From Smittium culicis (taxonomy: Eukaryota; Kickxellomycota; Harpellomycetes; Harpellales; Legeriomycetaceae), in contig LSSN01006072.1 in assembly GCA_001970855.1 (NCBI GenBank), positions 1 through 31,823 of the forward strand: a DNA stretch of 31,823 nucleotides. Direction: 5' to 3'. The notes beneath the pieces were generated by a model, which saw only the letters and a program-made list of their open reading frames with translations, was not told where the DNA came from and searched no databases. The translations under genes were made by a program, and so were the position numbers. This document shows positions 1 through 10,048 of the stretch, one piece after another (within the stretch, counting starts at the first letter, position 1; each line of letters starts with the position of its first letter).

Positions 1-904
1 TATACTTGTTTTAATACAATTGGATTTTCAGGAGTTTAAATATAAATTTACTCATGTTTAGTATTATATCCCATAAAACATTTAGTTTGATTATTTCATT
101 TTTTTGAAACAAGGAATCTCTCCTTAAATTTGTACCTTTTTTATTATTCATGAAAACGATGAAACAAGAACTATAAAATTTAAATAATCAGAATTTTCGT
201 ACTATTATCATTATAAATGTTTTTGAGCTCTAATATGGCCTCTGTAATATATGCAAATATTTTTTAATTACCATCTAGAAATATATCTAATTTATACCTA
301 TATTTTTACAAAAAATGCATGAAAATTAAATATTAAAATATATGATTATGACCCAAACTATCGTTAAAATTTATCGCCCATATAATCTCTTTATATGAGC
401 TAGAAAATCTACATTAGTTGATCCAATAACACCAAAGCTGATTTTATTTAAAAAATGAGAAATTATACAAAATTTTTATCTATCCTACAAAGATTATTAT
501 TGAGCTCATAAAAATTTATTTATATCTTAAAAAATACTTGGTTATCTGTAAGGGGCTAGAGTTAAAACGCTTTTTTAAATCAAAATAGAATAAAATATAA
601 GATATAATAACTAGAACTAGGATTAGGATTAGGACAAGAAAATTTGTGAGCAAGAATAAAATTGAAAAACTTAGCTATTTCGTGGGGTGTGACTGAGCTC
701 TAGTTTATTATGCTTCATCCAATATGTCCATAGTATGTGTTTACATCTATATTATGAATACCGAAATTAAAAATTAGTCCATATGATTTGTAAACAAATA
801 TAGTAAAATAAATATAATAAAATAAAATAAAATTTTTTTAATAATTTAGTTTGGACACTTTAATACAATTAAATATACAACCCTAACTCAACTAAAACTG
901 CAAG
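1..904. other. AT-rich stretch without readable genes
   Basis: Very AT-rich sequence with stops in all frames and no recognisable coding segment. It lies just upstream of the Gag-like start of DIRS relic 1, so it may include that element's decayed 5' end, but I could not identify terminal repeats. A short run of three TAGGAN hexamers occurs near 618-636. Confidence 0.6.
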
Positions 905-1725
905 ATGAATGAAGAAATACCACCCTGGGCTAAAAAATTTATGTCTAAACTAGAGTCACTACTTCAAGATTAGGCCAGGTTAAACTCACAAAACCAGGCA
1001 GTTTACAAATCTGAAAGACCGAAATATAACCTCAAGGCCCCCAAATCTTGACCACGCTATGTTTCTAGAGCTTATAGAAGATCTCACTACCATAAATCAT
1101 GATTAATTCAAATCTGATACGGCAGATGAAGATAAGAGATTCCTTCAGTATAGCTGTCTAAGAGCTTCTGGCATTGATTACTCCATTTACACGAATAATA
1201 ATGGAGCCGGTGCTACTATCAAGAAGAACTAAGCTACCCTTGTAGGATATTTTATCCAAGCTGTAAAACTAAAAAATGCCGATAGACCTATTAATTCACC
1301 AGATAATTCGAGGTCAATACCAAGAGATAAAAGCAGACACAGCGATGGATTTTGCACATTAAATTAAGGCGATGCTAGCTATCCTCGCGAAACATATAAC
1401 ATAGATGCATTTTGACAAAGTCTATTCTTGCCTAGGGTTTATAGGCAAAGACCCCCAAGTAAATGGGGCACCTGTCGATCCGTTGATAGATCCAAAAACA
1501 TACATCGAGGCAGTTCTGACCGCCGCTGCTGCAAATCCCTAAGCGTTTTCGGCACCTCTTTCACTTCTGTACAAAATCGCAACTGTTGCAGGAAAATTCT
1601 ACCACATCTCCGATGGAAAAACTCACAGCCCTACAGCAACCAATTAACGCCCATTATGAACAGGGAAAGTCATAGCGGTATAGAGGAAGAGGAAGCGGTA
1701 GTTTCAGGTCACCAGTAGGTGGCAG
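905..1725 (+). pseudogene. Gag-like region of DIRS relic 1
   Basis: An ATG at 905 opens a stretch reading MNEEIPPWAKKFMSK, which then hits TAG where the frame otherwise continues. Further pieces continue in shifting frames to about 1725, including one near 1490-1650 that reads DPKTYIEAVLTAAAANP and KIATVAGKFYHISDG. Its position directly before the reverse transcriptase is where the first ORF of a DIRS element lies. Assignment as Gag rests on position and on the polar, Gln/Lys-rich character, not on a recognised domain. Confidence 0.5.
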
Positions 1726-2530
1726 GATAAGTCTAATTCGGAAAGCATGGGAAATGTTATCTGACGATCACTGGACACAAGAAACAATAAAAAATGGATG
1801 TAGGATCCCACTCCAGAAGCATAAATCCTTCAAAATGTACCCAAGGAGAACAAAAAGTCGTTTGGATTCAAAATAGGTTTCGGCTATTCAGTCCGAAATA
1901 ATATCTTTACTATCGAAGAAAAAAATAGAAGAGGTTTCAAAACCGCCACCAGGATTTCATTCAAACCTATTCACCATCTCGAAAAAATATGGTCGGCTCG
2001 ACCGGTTTTAGGTTTGCGTGGGCTAAATACAAACATAATAAAGAAGTGCTCCAAAATTGAGACTTTGCTTATAATTTGTAGAATATTGATAAGGAAAGAC
2101 TGGATGACCAATATAGGTCTAGAGGATACCTTTTTTCACGCTTTAATCAATCAATCAATCGTGCAGGAAATTTTTGATGTTTGAATCGGCGAACAAAAAA
2201 TATCAATTCTGAGCCCTCGTGTTTGGTATGTCCCTCATTCTCTTGGTATTTACAAATATACTACGACCGCTAATATAATGGGCTCGCAGGAGAAACATAA
2301 AGATCACTATATATATACACGATTACTGATTTTCGGGGTAACAAATGAGGTATGTCAAAGAAATATCTCTCGAATATCAAAAAAATTGAATGCTCCAAGA
2401 TTTTTCATAATCCCCAGGAAATCGAATATGATACTGTGTAGGTCAATTACTCATCTGAGGATGAGTATCAATGAAAGAAGTATGTCTTCGAAGGTCCCTT
2501 CATCAATGATGAGAGACCTAAATAAGAAAT
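1700..2530 (+). pseudogene. Reverse transcriptase remnant of DIRS relic 1
   Basis: The region opens with GGRISLIRKAW, matching the G-G-R-l start typical of DIRS/Pat-type reverse transcriptases. It continues with LLSKKKIEEVSKPPPGFHSN (the 'L-L-x-K-x-A-I-E-x-V ... G-F-x-S' block). Near 1990 a frame-shifted counterpart of the 'G-x-x-R-P-V-x-x-L-R-x-L-N' block is visible. At 2300-2530 the palm and connection region is readable (YTRLLIFG, KLNAPRFFIIPRKSNMI). The catalytic YxDD Asp pair is gone and several frameshifts are present, so the enzyme is dead. Confidence 0.75.
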
Positions 2531-2739
2531 AAACTTCGTAAATTAATAAACGAGAGACTAATGCGAAAAATTTTGGCCAGCTTTATAGCAAAAGCTCATG
2601 ATTTGAATTTTTCCAAATTCTCTATAAGATTGATGTTGAGTAGTCTACTATAATTAAAGAACAACTAAATTTCGTATATGACAAGTTGGAAAACGATTTT
2701 CAAGATCACGCCTCCTGCGCTGGAAAACATATTGTGGTG

Positions 2740-2873
2740 GAAGGAACGACTTACATAATGGAACGGTCGATGCTTTTTACCGGAGATCCCAGAAATAAAA
2801 ATATTTTCGGATGCCTCGGACACCGGGTGGGGAATTTTTGCGGAATCGTATAATTACTGTAGAAGGCAATTGG
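2740..2873 (+). pseudogene. RNase H, 5' part, DIRS relic 1
   Basis: After an LWW-type motif this piece reads IKIFSDASDTGWGIFAES, the first catalytic strand of a DIRS-type RNase H (consensus T/S-D-A-S-x-x-G-W-G). A one-base shift then gives ITVEGNW, equivalent to LLEGVW in relic 2. The homologous reading stops at the Trp codon 2871-2873 and resumes about 0.79 kb downstream. Confidence 0.75.
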
Positions 2874-3665
2874 ACCTTGTAATATTTGGAGATATTCCAA
2901 ATACAAACAAGCAGTGTTAAATAAGCGATTGGTTAGACATAGTTTCTCAAACGTGTTTTTTATCCGAATATAATTAGTTGCTTTTATTTACAAAATCCCC
3001 CAAACAAATGAGGAATATGATGCGTCTCTGAAAAAAATGCTAAATTTTAATTAAGCTATAAATGGAGGCACAAATTCTTCATTATGAACGGGGTTCTCTT
3101 TTTAGTATATTTTTCTTATTATATTATTTTCTTATCACTCATAAAAATTTTAAAATAAGGTGTTTTAAAGAAAGTTTATTAATTTATATATTTACTGAAA
3201 TAAATTATTTAGAGAAAAACTAATATAATCCAAGATGCCCTTTTCTTGATAGTGAAATCAGTTAGTATTTATAGACATTCCTCTTCCCTTCGAATAACAT
3301 GACATAAGTATATCTATAATTGTGTATTTGAAGCAGAAGTCTTTGTATAAAATTAGTGACTTATAGGTAACCAAGATTACTAGTAATTTAGGGTATTATT
3401 TCTTTGTATAAAGGGGTTTAACCCCAGGTATTGGATAAAAAGAGGACATGTTTTGAGACATCCCTTTCTAAAAAGACTTACTTCTAGCTTCATAATAATC
3501 ATAAAAACAATAAACATAAAAATTAACAACCTAGCACTCTATTATTTCCAATGGTTCACAGGTACCTATGAATTAGGTTTCTTTGTAGAAAGAAACATAA
3601 ATAAATCCCTTTTAGGGATTACAAAGGAAAATTTATTAATTTTCCTTTGACTCTCATGTTCTTGG
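2874..3665. mobile_element. About 0.79-kb unidentified insertion inside RNase H of DIRS relic 1
   Basis: RNase H homology stops at the Trp codon 2871-2873 and resumes at an equivalent Trp codon, 3663-3665. In relic 2 the same domain is continuous across this point, with identical spacing from Trp to the following K-E pair. Both edges end in TTGG (2870-2873 and 3662-3665), which could be a 4-bp target duplication. The inner ends carry hairpins: a 7-bp stem at 2884-2902, and stems of 7 bp (3604-3620) and 11 bp (3623-3648). No coding capacity or known terminal motif was recognised. It may be a non-autonomous element or LTR-derived fragment; identity is open. Confidence 0.5.
3604..3648. repeat. 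Two adjacent perfect hairpins at the right edge of the insertion
   Basis: AATCCCT-TTT-AGGGATT (3604-3620) is followed two bases later by AAAGGAAAATT-TATT-AATTTTCCTTT (3623-3648). Both stems are perfect, 7 and 11 bp. The second ends 14 bases before the TTGG at the right boundary of the insertion, a position typical of structured transposon termini. No CTRR end is present, so a Helitron is not supported. Confidence 0.7.
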
Positions 3666-4390
3666 GTCAATGATCAGATTGGGTTACATATAGATTCCAA
3701 AGAATTTTTAGCAATTCTATTCGCGGTAAAACTTTTCAATTTTGTTGGACGCTCAGTACAAATATTCTCCGAAAACACAATGACAATGTCTTATGTGTGA
3801 AATTTAGGTGGTACGCATTCCCGTTCATTCAAAATATTTCCGAAGAATTATTGAACCACTTATTATATACAAAAACATAGTCTCACAAATTCACGTAACA
3901 TCAATATCTAACTCGGCGGAAGTACAGTCCCATCTCTCCGCGCAAAAGGAGTGATCACTCTCAGAGGAGACATTCTAGAATCTTGACACAATTTGAGGGC
4001 TGTAAAAAATTTATCTCTTTATGAGCGCAGCACACACTTAATTTCAAAACTATTAAATGTGATACAAGGACAGAAATGCGACAGAAATTAACGCAGTCAC
4101 TCAGAATTAGAATCGATGAACGGACTCATACTGATATCTAACAGCATACCTCATAGCAAGCGTGGTTCAGAAGGTGAGGAGGAAAGAGTGAATAAAACTC
4201 TAATAAAACAACTTTGAACAATATTAGCGTATTTTCTGGACCTCTCAAAATTATCAGTAGACCAGCTAATAAATAAATGGCTACCAATGTTAAAAAGGAT
4301 CCAAAAAGCGGAAAGTCGCCGTTCTCTACAAACAAGGAGTGGTATTTGGCTGCATGGTCAATAATTAGCGCCTACCCGAAACCATAGGAC
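3650..4390 (+). pseudogene. RNase H 3' part and downstream DIRS domain, relic 1
   Basis: The frame resumes with GLHIDSKEFLAILFAVKLF (the DIRS RNase H 'H-I-N-x-x-E-L-x-A-I' helix), then a degraded second strand (FSENTMTMSYV) and NLGGTHS. It continues with AEVQSHLSAQKE before a stop where a Trp codon would fit, then SLSEETF, and a faint YLFMSAAHT resembling the D-L-F-A-S-x-x-N block. Near 4070 comes DRNATEINAVT, and at 4335-4365 EWYLAAWSII, comparable to the W-x-L-x-A-W block that precedes the recombinase. Stops and at least three frameshifts interrupt it. Confidence 0.7.
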
Positions 4391-4913
4391 TCAGTAAGCA
4401 TTTCATTGAAGCCATAGATTAAAGAAATAGAAAAAAAGGATTTGAAATCAAGTTAATGTTTAATTCAAAATAAATTTATTAATTGGAGGTATAATCCCAA
4501 CTTCTTGAGAGATATTATCGCAATAGAAATAAAAATTTTTCTATAAACGGAATATCCAAAAATAATTTGAAAGTACGTAAAATATTGGGATATAAATCTG
4601 CTCTCTTAAAGATGCTAACTAATAGCGATTTTATATCATCAGACCCAATACTAATTGAGTGTCAGGACCTGAAAGCTAGGTATTATTAAGTATTTATTTT
4701 TATATTTGTTTATTTGAAATAGTTATCAAGTGAAGATATTTTATTGCTAAAGATTCTTTTTTCAATAAAATCTCTAACTATATATACTTTTTCAAAAGTT
4801 ATCAAAATACTATAAAATTCTATGAAATATTTTTTAAATAATAAAAATACTATAAAGAATATTCTAAAATAAAATATTAAATGATTACTAATCAAAATAT
4901 TATTAATGATAAT

Positions 4914-5070
4914 GGAATTTGCGCAGCAAAAGTAATTTTTACTACACATGTTCAAATTACCTAATCACGAGCGCAAATCAAAACATAAATTTATTTCCCA
5001 AAATGGACTTTGGGAATATTGCGCAGTAATTTGTAATTTTATACAACACGTATATCAAATTACACAATGA
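4914..5070 (+). repeat. Imperfect direct repeat, two copies about 98 bp apart
   Basis: The segments 4914-4967 and 5013-5070 align through GGAAT-x-TTGCGCAG, GTAATTTT, a TACAACACGT-like block and TCAAATTAC. They lie inside DIRS relic 1 just before the recombinase remnant. Their origin is unknown; a local duplication or nested repeat ends are both possible. Confidence 0.5.
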
Positions 5071-5189
5071 ATGATAAATCATGCCATTGAGGTTCTCTCT
5101 GTAATAATTATAAAAATTTAAAACCCTTTGTGAAGCCCTTCCACGGCATATCACGAATACTGATAAACTAAGTATATGAAGGTCAAAAA

Positions 5190-5730
5190 AAGATATTTCT
5201 GAACTAAACCTGAAAATAAAACTATTCTGGATATTATCAATAATTGTTTTTCTTAAACATAGTGATATCCATAGAATCGATGGTTCTAAAACTAGGATAA
5301 CCATTGACGCATTAAAGCGTATAATAATATCTCCAAAGGATAAACGAGGGAGATATTCAGTAGAAGAACAAGTTAATTCCAAGTGCCAAAAAGATATTAT
5401 CTTATGCGTAATTAAAGTACAAATTGAATATAAAAATATAATTGCTATCATTCAAACGTCGCAGTACATATAAACCATCTGAACATAGTGATAAATTGTT
5501 TTTATGGAAACCTAAATAACCACTTTACTCAAATAGGAGCGAAAAGAATAGGGGGGGAAAAATATACTCTTTAACTGGTTATGTAACAGGAGACTACCCG
5601 TTTTTAAGACCAAAAGCACGAGTTATGAGACCTAATTTGGCTTTATTTTTATGGTGCAGCGGATGAGATTATTCCACACGCTTTTTGGTCCTCTTTTTCT
5701 AGATTTGATAATTATTACAAAGTATCCTAA
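5190..5730 (+). pseudogene. DIRS tyrosine recombinase remnant, relic 1
   Basis: On the plus strand an open stretch reads FLKHSDIHRIDGSKTRI and then IIISPKDKRG, matching the DIRS recombinase block 'L-R-P-S-D-x-x-R-I ... x-x-P-K-E-x-R'. The catalytic Arg of that block reads as Lys here. After a frame change the C-terminal box appears at about 5600-5722: PKARV, then DEIIPHAFWSS and RFDNYYKVS, carrying the His-x-x-Trp pattern and a candidate nucleophilic Tyr (TAT 5713-5715 or TAC 5716-5718). Stops and the frame change make it non-functional. The long minus-strand frame at 4978-5451 is a shadow of it. Confidence 0.75.
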
Positions 5731-5800
5731 TATATTAGACCTAAAGTAGCCTAAGCCGTTTTGAATTTGGGTAAACATACTTTGTTCCCATTGGATTAAG

Positions 5801-6429
5801 TATAACACAATATATGCCAAATTTATCAAGATATTTAATATTATACGATATATAGGACCTTATTATAGCCAATCTACCTCATAATTTCACACAGTACCTT
5901 TTATAGCTAGTGATGATTACTAATATTTATAATACGTACTTTTAATCTCTATATAGGAAAAAATTTTTTATTTTATTTAATTTACGAGTTTTTTTTACAT
6001 ATCATATTGCCTAATTTGTAAATTCAGTATTTATAATAAAGATTTATACACTTAAAATATCCCTATTAGTCTTATAATATTTATACATCTTCATAAATTC
6101 AACATATAATGTATATAACTAGGCTTGAATAAGTTAGTTGTAGGATTTCAATTATAGTTAGTTACTTTGATTTTCTGTTGGAAACAATTAAATGGTAGAT
6201 AATTTTTATTATTTTCCAACTAGTACAATTAGAATCAAGCCCATTACACTATTAAACCCCAGATGATTCTTCTATTTCTTATCAAAAAAAATTAAATTAT
6301 ATGACCAATAAAAACTAGGAAAAGAATATTTTTTTAGTAACAAAATTTATAAATAGAAAATATTGGTAATAACTATCACTAGAAAAAATATAAAAATTGA
6401 GCTAAACAAGTAAAATTAATAGCTAAAAC
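5801..6429. other. AT-rich spacer between DIRS relic 1 and the LINE
   Basis: Highly AT-rich, with stops in every frame and no motif recognised. It may hold the decayed 3' end of the DIRS element and the 5' untranslated part of the LINE. Confidence 0.5.
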
Positions 6430-6459
6430 TCCTGATATTGCAAAAAAAAAAGTAAAAAT

Positions 6460-7920
6460 ATGTTTTTTTCAGTGACTTTAATCAAATCCGCGACACGAAG
6501 TGAACCTGCAAAAAGGAAAACCACATGTCTAGGCGGTAAAACGATAAAGCTAGGCCTATCGTTAAGAGAACTTTATCAAGACTCTGATGAGTTTGTTGAA
6601 GAAAGTTTAACTCAGTTTGGGGAAATCAAAACATGTTTTGAAATTTACAATCGTTGAGAAATTTTATTTATAAAATTTGGAAAAAAAATCAACTTTGAAA
6701 AAGCAAAAAAAATTTAATCGATCTACAAATAAATAAATTTTGAAATATTATAAAAAAAAGTGTTATGAAGATTTTTAACGATATCCAAACCATGATATAA
6801 TTGTTTTAGTGTATAGGGTTATCTCAAAAAGCTTATGAAGAACTTTCAAAAGTAGGTGAAATTATTGATATTAATGCACTAAATGATAAAAAAAAACAGA
6901 CTCTTTTTTATCTAAAATCATCTAGATTAACTTTAAAACCAATAAAGGTTATATATGCCAAGTTCTTTATTTTTAATGGAAGTTAAAGTTCTACTGCTTT
7001 GGAAAGTTTGAGAGCCAATTTGTACATTTTGCAAGTGCGATCGCTGGAAATAAAAATGTGTCGACTTGAAAAATAAAATTGAATAATGAACCAAATGAAC
7101 TAGAGCATTAACCACTAAAAGCACTAAAAAAATTTTTATTAAAGAAGAAAATAATATAGTAAATACAGAAAATAAAATTTTTTCGACATCAGATTTAGTA
7201 AGTTCTGAAAATATATAAAATATAACTGTACTTCCCTAGGAGGATAGTTCAGGCTCTAAATAAAACTCTTCTACTATAAAATTGGAACCAAATACTGAAT
7301 TAATTTCAAGTGAAAAAAAAAATATGAATGATTAAAAACATTTTTATAAAAAATTAGAGAAAAAATTACCTATTGTAATAGATTTTTCGGATTCTGATGA
7401 TGTAACAATCTCTAGAATAGATAAATATTCAATATCTAATATTCGATCTTTTTCTGAATACAAAACCATCAATTGTAGTATCAGAAGCACTTTTAATAAA
7501 ATACAAAAAATAAAATTTAAAATTTAAAAAAAGCCTCAAGCTGTAGAAATTCAAACCAACGGAATATTAGCTGATCTCATCGAGGCTGCAGTAAAAAATA
7601 TCAGCCCAAAAGATTCAAAGATAGTAATGATATTTTGGTGATCAATAATAAATCGGAAATTAATATTTCTACTGAGTTAGAAATGAAAATTAATTAAGTA
7701 TATGAATATTTTAGAAAAAAAATAGAAAATCTCCATCAAAATAATAAAATGGAAGACTAAAAAGAAATGTAAAGAATAAAAAATAAAATAAAAACAATAA
7801 CTTTCAATTTCAAAGGAATATCCTAAAATAGAAAAAAAGGCAAAATCTTGCTTTGTTGAAAAAAATAGTAAAATAAGACATTTCTTCAGGAAATAAATAT
7901 TAAAAATAAAGACATGCATT
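6460..7920 (+). pseudogene. Possible LINE ORF1 remnant
   Basis: A 65-codon open piece (6460-6657) rich in Lys, Arg and Glu is followed by broken segments on the plus strand. The clearest are AYEELSKVGEIIDINALND near 6828-6890 and FFIFNGS, a stop, then STALESLRANLY near 6961-7025. The polar composition, followed by more Ser/Lys/Glu-rich fragments to about 7920, fits a LINE ORF1 nucleic-acid-binding protein. No zinc knuckle or RRM is clearly visible, so assignment is mainly by position immediately before the endonuclease. Confidence 0.4.
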
Positions 7921-8050
7921 CTGGAACAATTATTCGTACAGTTTTGGTATCATGATCAAAATATACAGTAAAAATATTTATTAAAAAAATTAAAAATTAG
8001 CTCAAAACTTTATTTACTATAAAGGAATAATACACATATCAGTGGTGTAA

Positions 8051-8450
8051 ATGGAAAGTAAGAAAGTAAGAATAGTTAACCTCTACCTACCAAACAATGA
8101 AAGGGACAGGAAAATTTTGATTGAATTTACAGTTGAAAATCTATTGTATATTAAAAAATATGAGGAATTTATTATAATTGAGGATGTAAATAAGGTTGAA
8201 AATGAGATACTAGATATATCCCCTCATAGAATAGTAACAAAAAAAAAAGAATAAACAAACATTTATCATCTAATAATCACCTTTAGTTTATCCAATCTAG
8301 CAAATGAATTAAAAAGAAATGAAATGATATACACTTGAGTAGAATATTATGAAAGATATAATTCAAGAATAGACCATATCTATGTACCTAATTAAATAAT
8401 TAATAATTGTGAGATTAATGAATTTTTTCCCAACAGAATAATCGGACCAA
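8051..8450 (+). pseudogene. LINE endonuclease domain remnant
   Basis: The open frame 8051-8254 contains VRIVNLYLPNNERDR and EEFIIIEDVNKVENEILD, matching the middle of an APE/EEP endonuclease ('R-I-V-N-x-Y-x-P-N-x-x-x-x-R' and 'I-I-x-G-D-F-N-x-V-x-N'). The G-D-F-N active-site block reads E-D-V-N. A later frame (about 8283-8393) gives the family's 'T-W ... S-R-I-D-x-I-Y-V' block as RYNSRIDHIYVPN, with TGA where the Trp would be. The N-terminal 80-100 residues of the domain, with the first Asn and Glu active-site motifs, are not found upstream. It therefore looks truncated as well as mutated. Confidence 0.8.
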
Positions 8451-8769
8451 AAATTCACCGCATTATTATAAACAATTTGTCAAAATATTTTGAAAATTGT
8501 AACAAAAACTGGAAACTTAATTCAAGAATGCTTCAAAAAAAAAAGGAATTTCTAACGAAATTATCAAAATACTAAATAATAATTGTTATAAAATTAATAA
8601 ATGGGCAGTAATGAAACAAAGGTGTAAAGAAATTTTTATCAAAGCAGGTCAAATAAATTTAAAAATGCACAAATTGAAACGCTTGAAAACACAAACTATA
8701 CGGCTCATTAGTTAAAAGGGAAAATGTTAGCTTATCCTAAAAAATTAATTAGAATGAAAAGATCTTATT

Positions 8770-10001
8770 CAATGAAGAATCAATTAATAAAGTTAAAAAA
8801 TCTATTATAGATGGTATAATTGTAAGGTCTCGCTCAAATTGGGGAAAAAAAGGCGAAAAATTAAACAAGAATTTCTTTGGTCTGGTGAAAGCAAAAGAAA
8901 AAAAGAATCGAATAGAAATCTTATCTGAATTAAATGGAGACATAATAACCAATAGGCCAGGATAATTAAGGTTTCCATGATTTCTATTTAATGCTTTTTA
9001 ACAGTAAGAAACCTGAATAATAGTCAATCATTGCTTATTCGAAGAGTTAATAAAATTCTAACTCAATTTGAGGATATAGAATTAGAAAAAGATAAAAAAA
9101 TGATCAAAGTACTTACCAATAGACTACAAAAAAATGTGAGAATATTATAAATGTACACCGATCAGGACTTATAAAAAAAAGGAAAGTCTATGATAATATC
9201 CTGCCGGCTAACTTAAAATTTGAAAACAGTAAAATAAGCCCTGATATAACTAATATTTATAACCTATTATTTGATCAAGAAAAAGCATATGATCGAGTTG
9301 ATAGGGAATGATTATTTCTATTCCTAGAAAAATTTGGTATTGGAAAATCCTTTATAGAACGAATTAAAAATATCTATTATGGTTCTAGAACCTCAGTTAT
9401 TATTAATGGAGAATTAACTCATTCAACTGACATCAGAAAAGGTTTAAGACAAGGAGATCCTCTCTCTCCGCTACTGAATAATTTTATTATAGAACCTTTA
9501 GTGTTATTGGTTAATGAAAGAATATCTGGAATAACCGCGTCAAATTAAGGTTTTAAAATACTGGTATATGCTGACTACTTACTTATAGGAATTAATAACC
9601 GAGACAAAGAAAAAAAGGTTAATGAGGCGTTAATAATTAATTCGTTAGCATCAAACGCTAAAATAAATTACGAAAAAACAATTTATGTAAAAGTTGGAGA
9701 ACCGATAGATAATTGGCTTGACATAAAATGCATAACCCAAAAAGATTCATTCAAATACCTGGGTATTTTTTTTAATTCTTCAGGGATTACAATTAAAGAA
9801 AATCAGGAGTATCTATTGGATAATATAAATAAAAAGATAAATAGTTGGAAAAACAGAAAATTATCTATTAAAAGGAATATTTTACTGGTAAACACTTTTC
9901 TATTATCAAAATTGTGGTTTTCTGCGCATGTTGTACCGTTTGAAAAATACTTTATAATAGAATTAAAAAAAATCAAAGAATTCATTCATATAGAACAATA
10001 A
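8770..10001 (+). pseudogene. LINE reverse transcriptase remnant
   Basis: The pre-RT region (8770-8950) reads IIVRSRSNWGKKGEKLNKNF, the usual 'G-x-R-S-x-x-x-W-x-x-x-G-E-K' lead-in. From about 9200 one frame persists to 9999 with only two stops, TGA at 9309 and TAA at 9546. Motif A is LLFDQEKAYDRVDRE (9264-9308), motif B is GLRQGDPLSPLL (from 9441), and motif C is YADYLLIG (from 9567), where the second catalytic Asp of YADD is Tyr. The thumb follows as FKYLGIFF and a W-K-x-R-x-L-S-I-K-x-R block. Family assignment is secure; the enzyme is inactive. Confidence 0.93.
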
Positions 10002-10048
10002 AAAAAATAAAAATAAAAATTGATACGTTGGAAATAACGAAAAAAATG

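Larger units (their letters stand above)
905..5800 (+). mobile_element. DIRS-like tyrosine-recombinase retrotransposon relic 1
   Basis: Successive fragments in DIRS order can be read through many stops and frameshifts: a Gag-like start at 905, a reverse transcriptase region near 1700-2530, RNase H pieces at 2740-2873 and from 3660, downstream RNase H-associated sequence to about 4390, and a tyrosine recombinase at about 5190-5730. DIRS elements replicate by reverse transcription and integrate with a tyrosine recombinase instead of a DDE integrase; no integrase or protease motif is seen here. The reverse transcriptase YxDD box is destroyed (I-Y-T-R-L-L near 2312). A segment of about 0.79 kb interrupts RNase H. 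Outer boundaries are approximate because no terminal repeats were found. Confidence 0.8.

Noticed and set aside
618..636. Telomere-like repeat (TAGGAT x 3)
   Set aside because: Only three units, and TTAGGA rather than TTAGGG; too short to claim an interstitial telomere.
1428..1718. 96-residue plus-strand ORF as a gene
   Set aside because: It overlaps Gag-like pieces of DIRS relic 1 in another frame, is Ser/Arg/Cys-rich without a recognisable domain, and runs directly into the RT lead-in.
3604..3665. Helitron 3' end, because hairpins lie just inside the insertion boundary
   Set aside because: There is no CTRR terminus, no A/T insertion site and no matching 5' TC end.
2874..3665. Solo LTR as the insertion in DIRS relic 1
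   Set aside because: Trying TG...CA ends near both edges gave no matching target duplication and no inverted terminal bases.
4978..5451. 157-residue hydrophobic minus-strand ORF as a membrane protein gene
   Set aside because: The opposite strand encodes recognisable tyrosine recombinase blocks; the hydrophobicity is what antisense AT-rich polar coding sequence usually gives.
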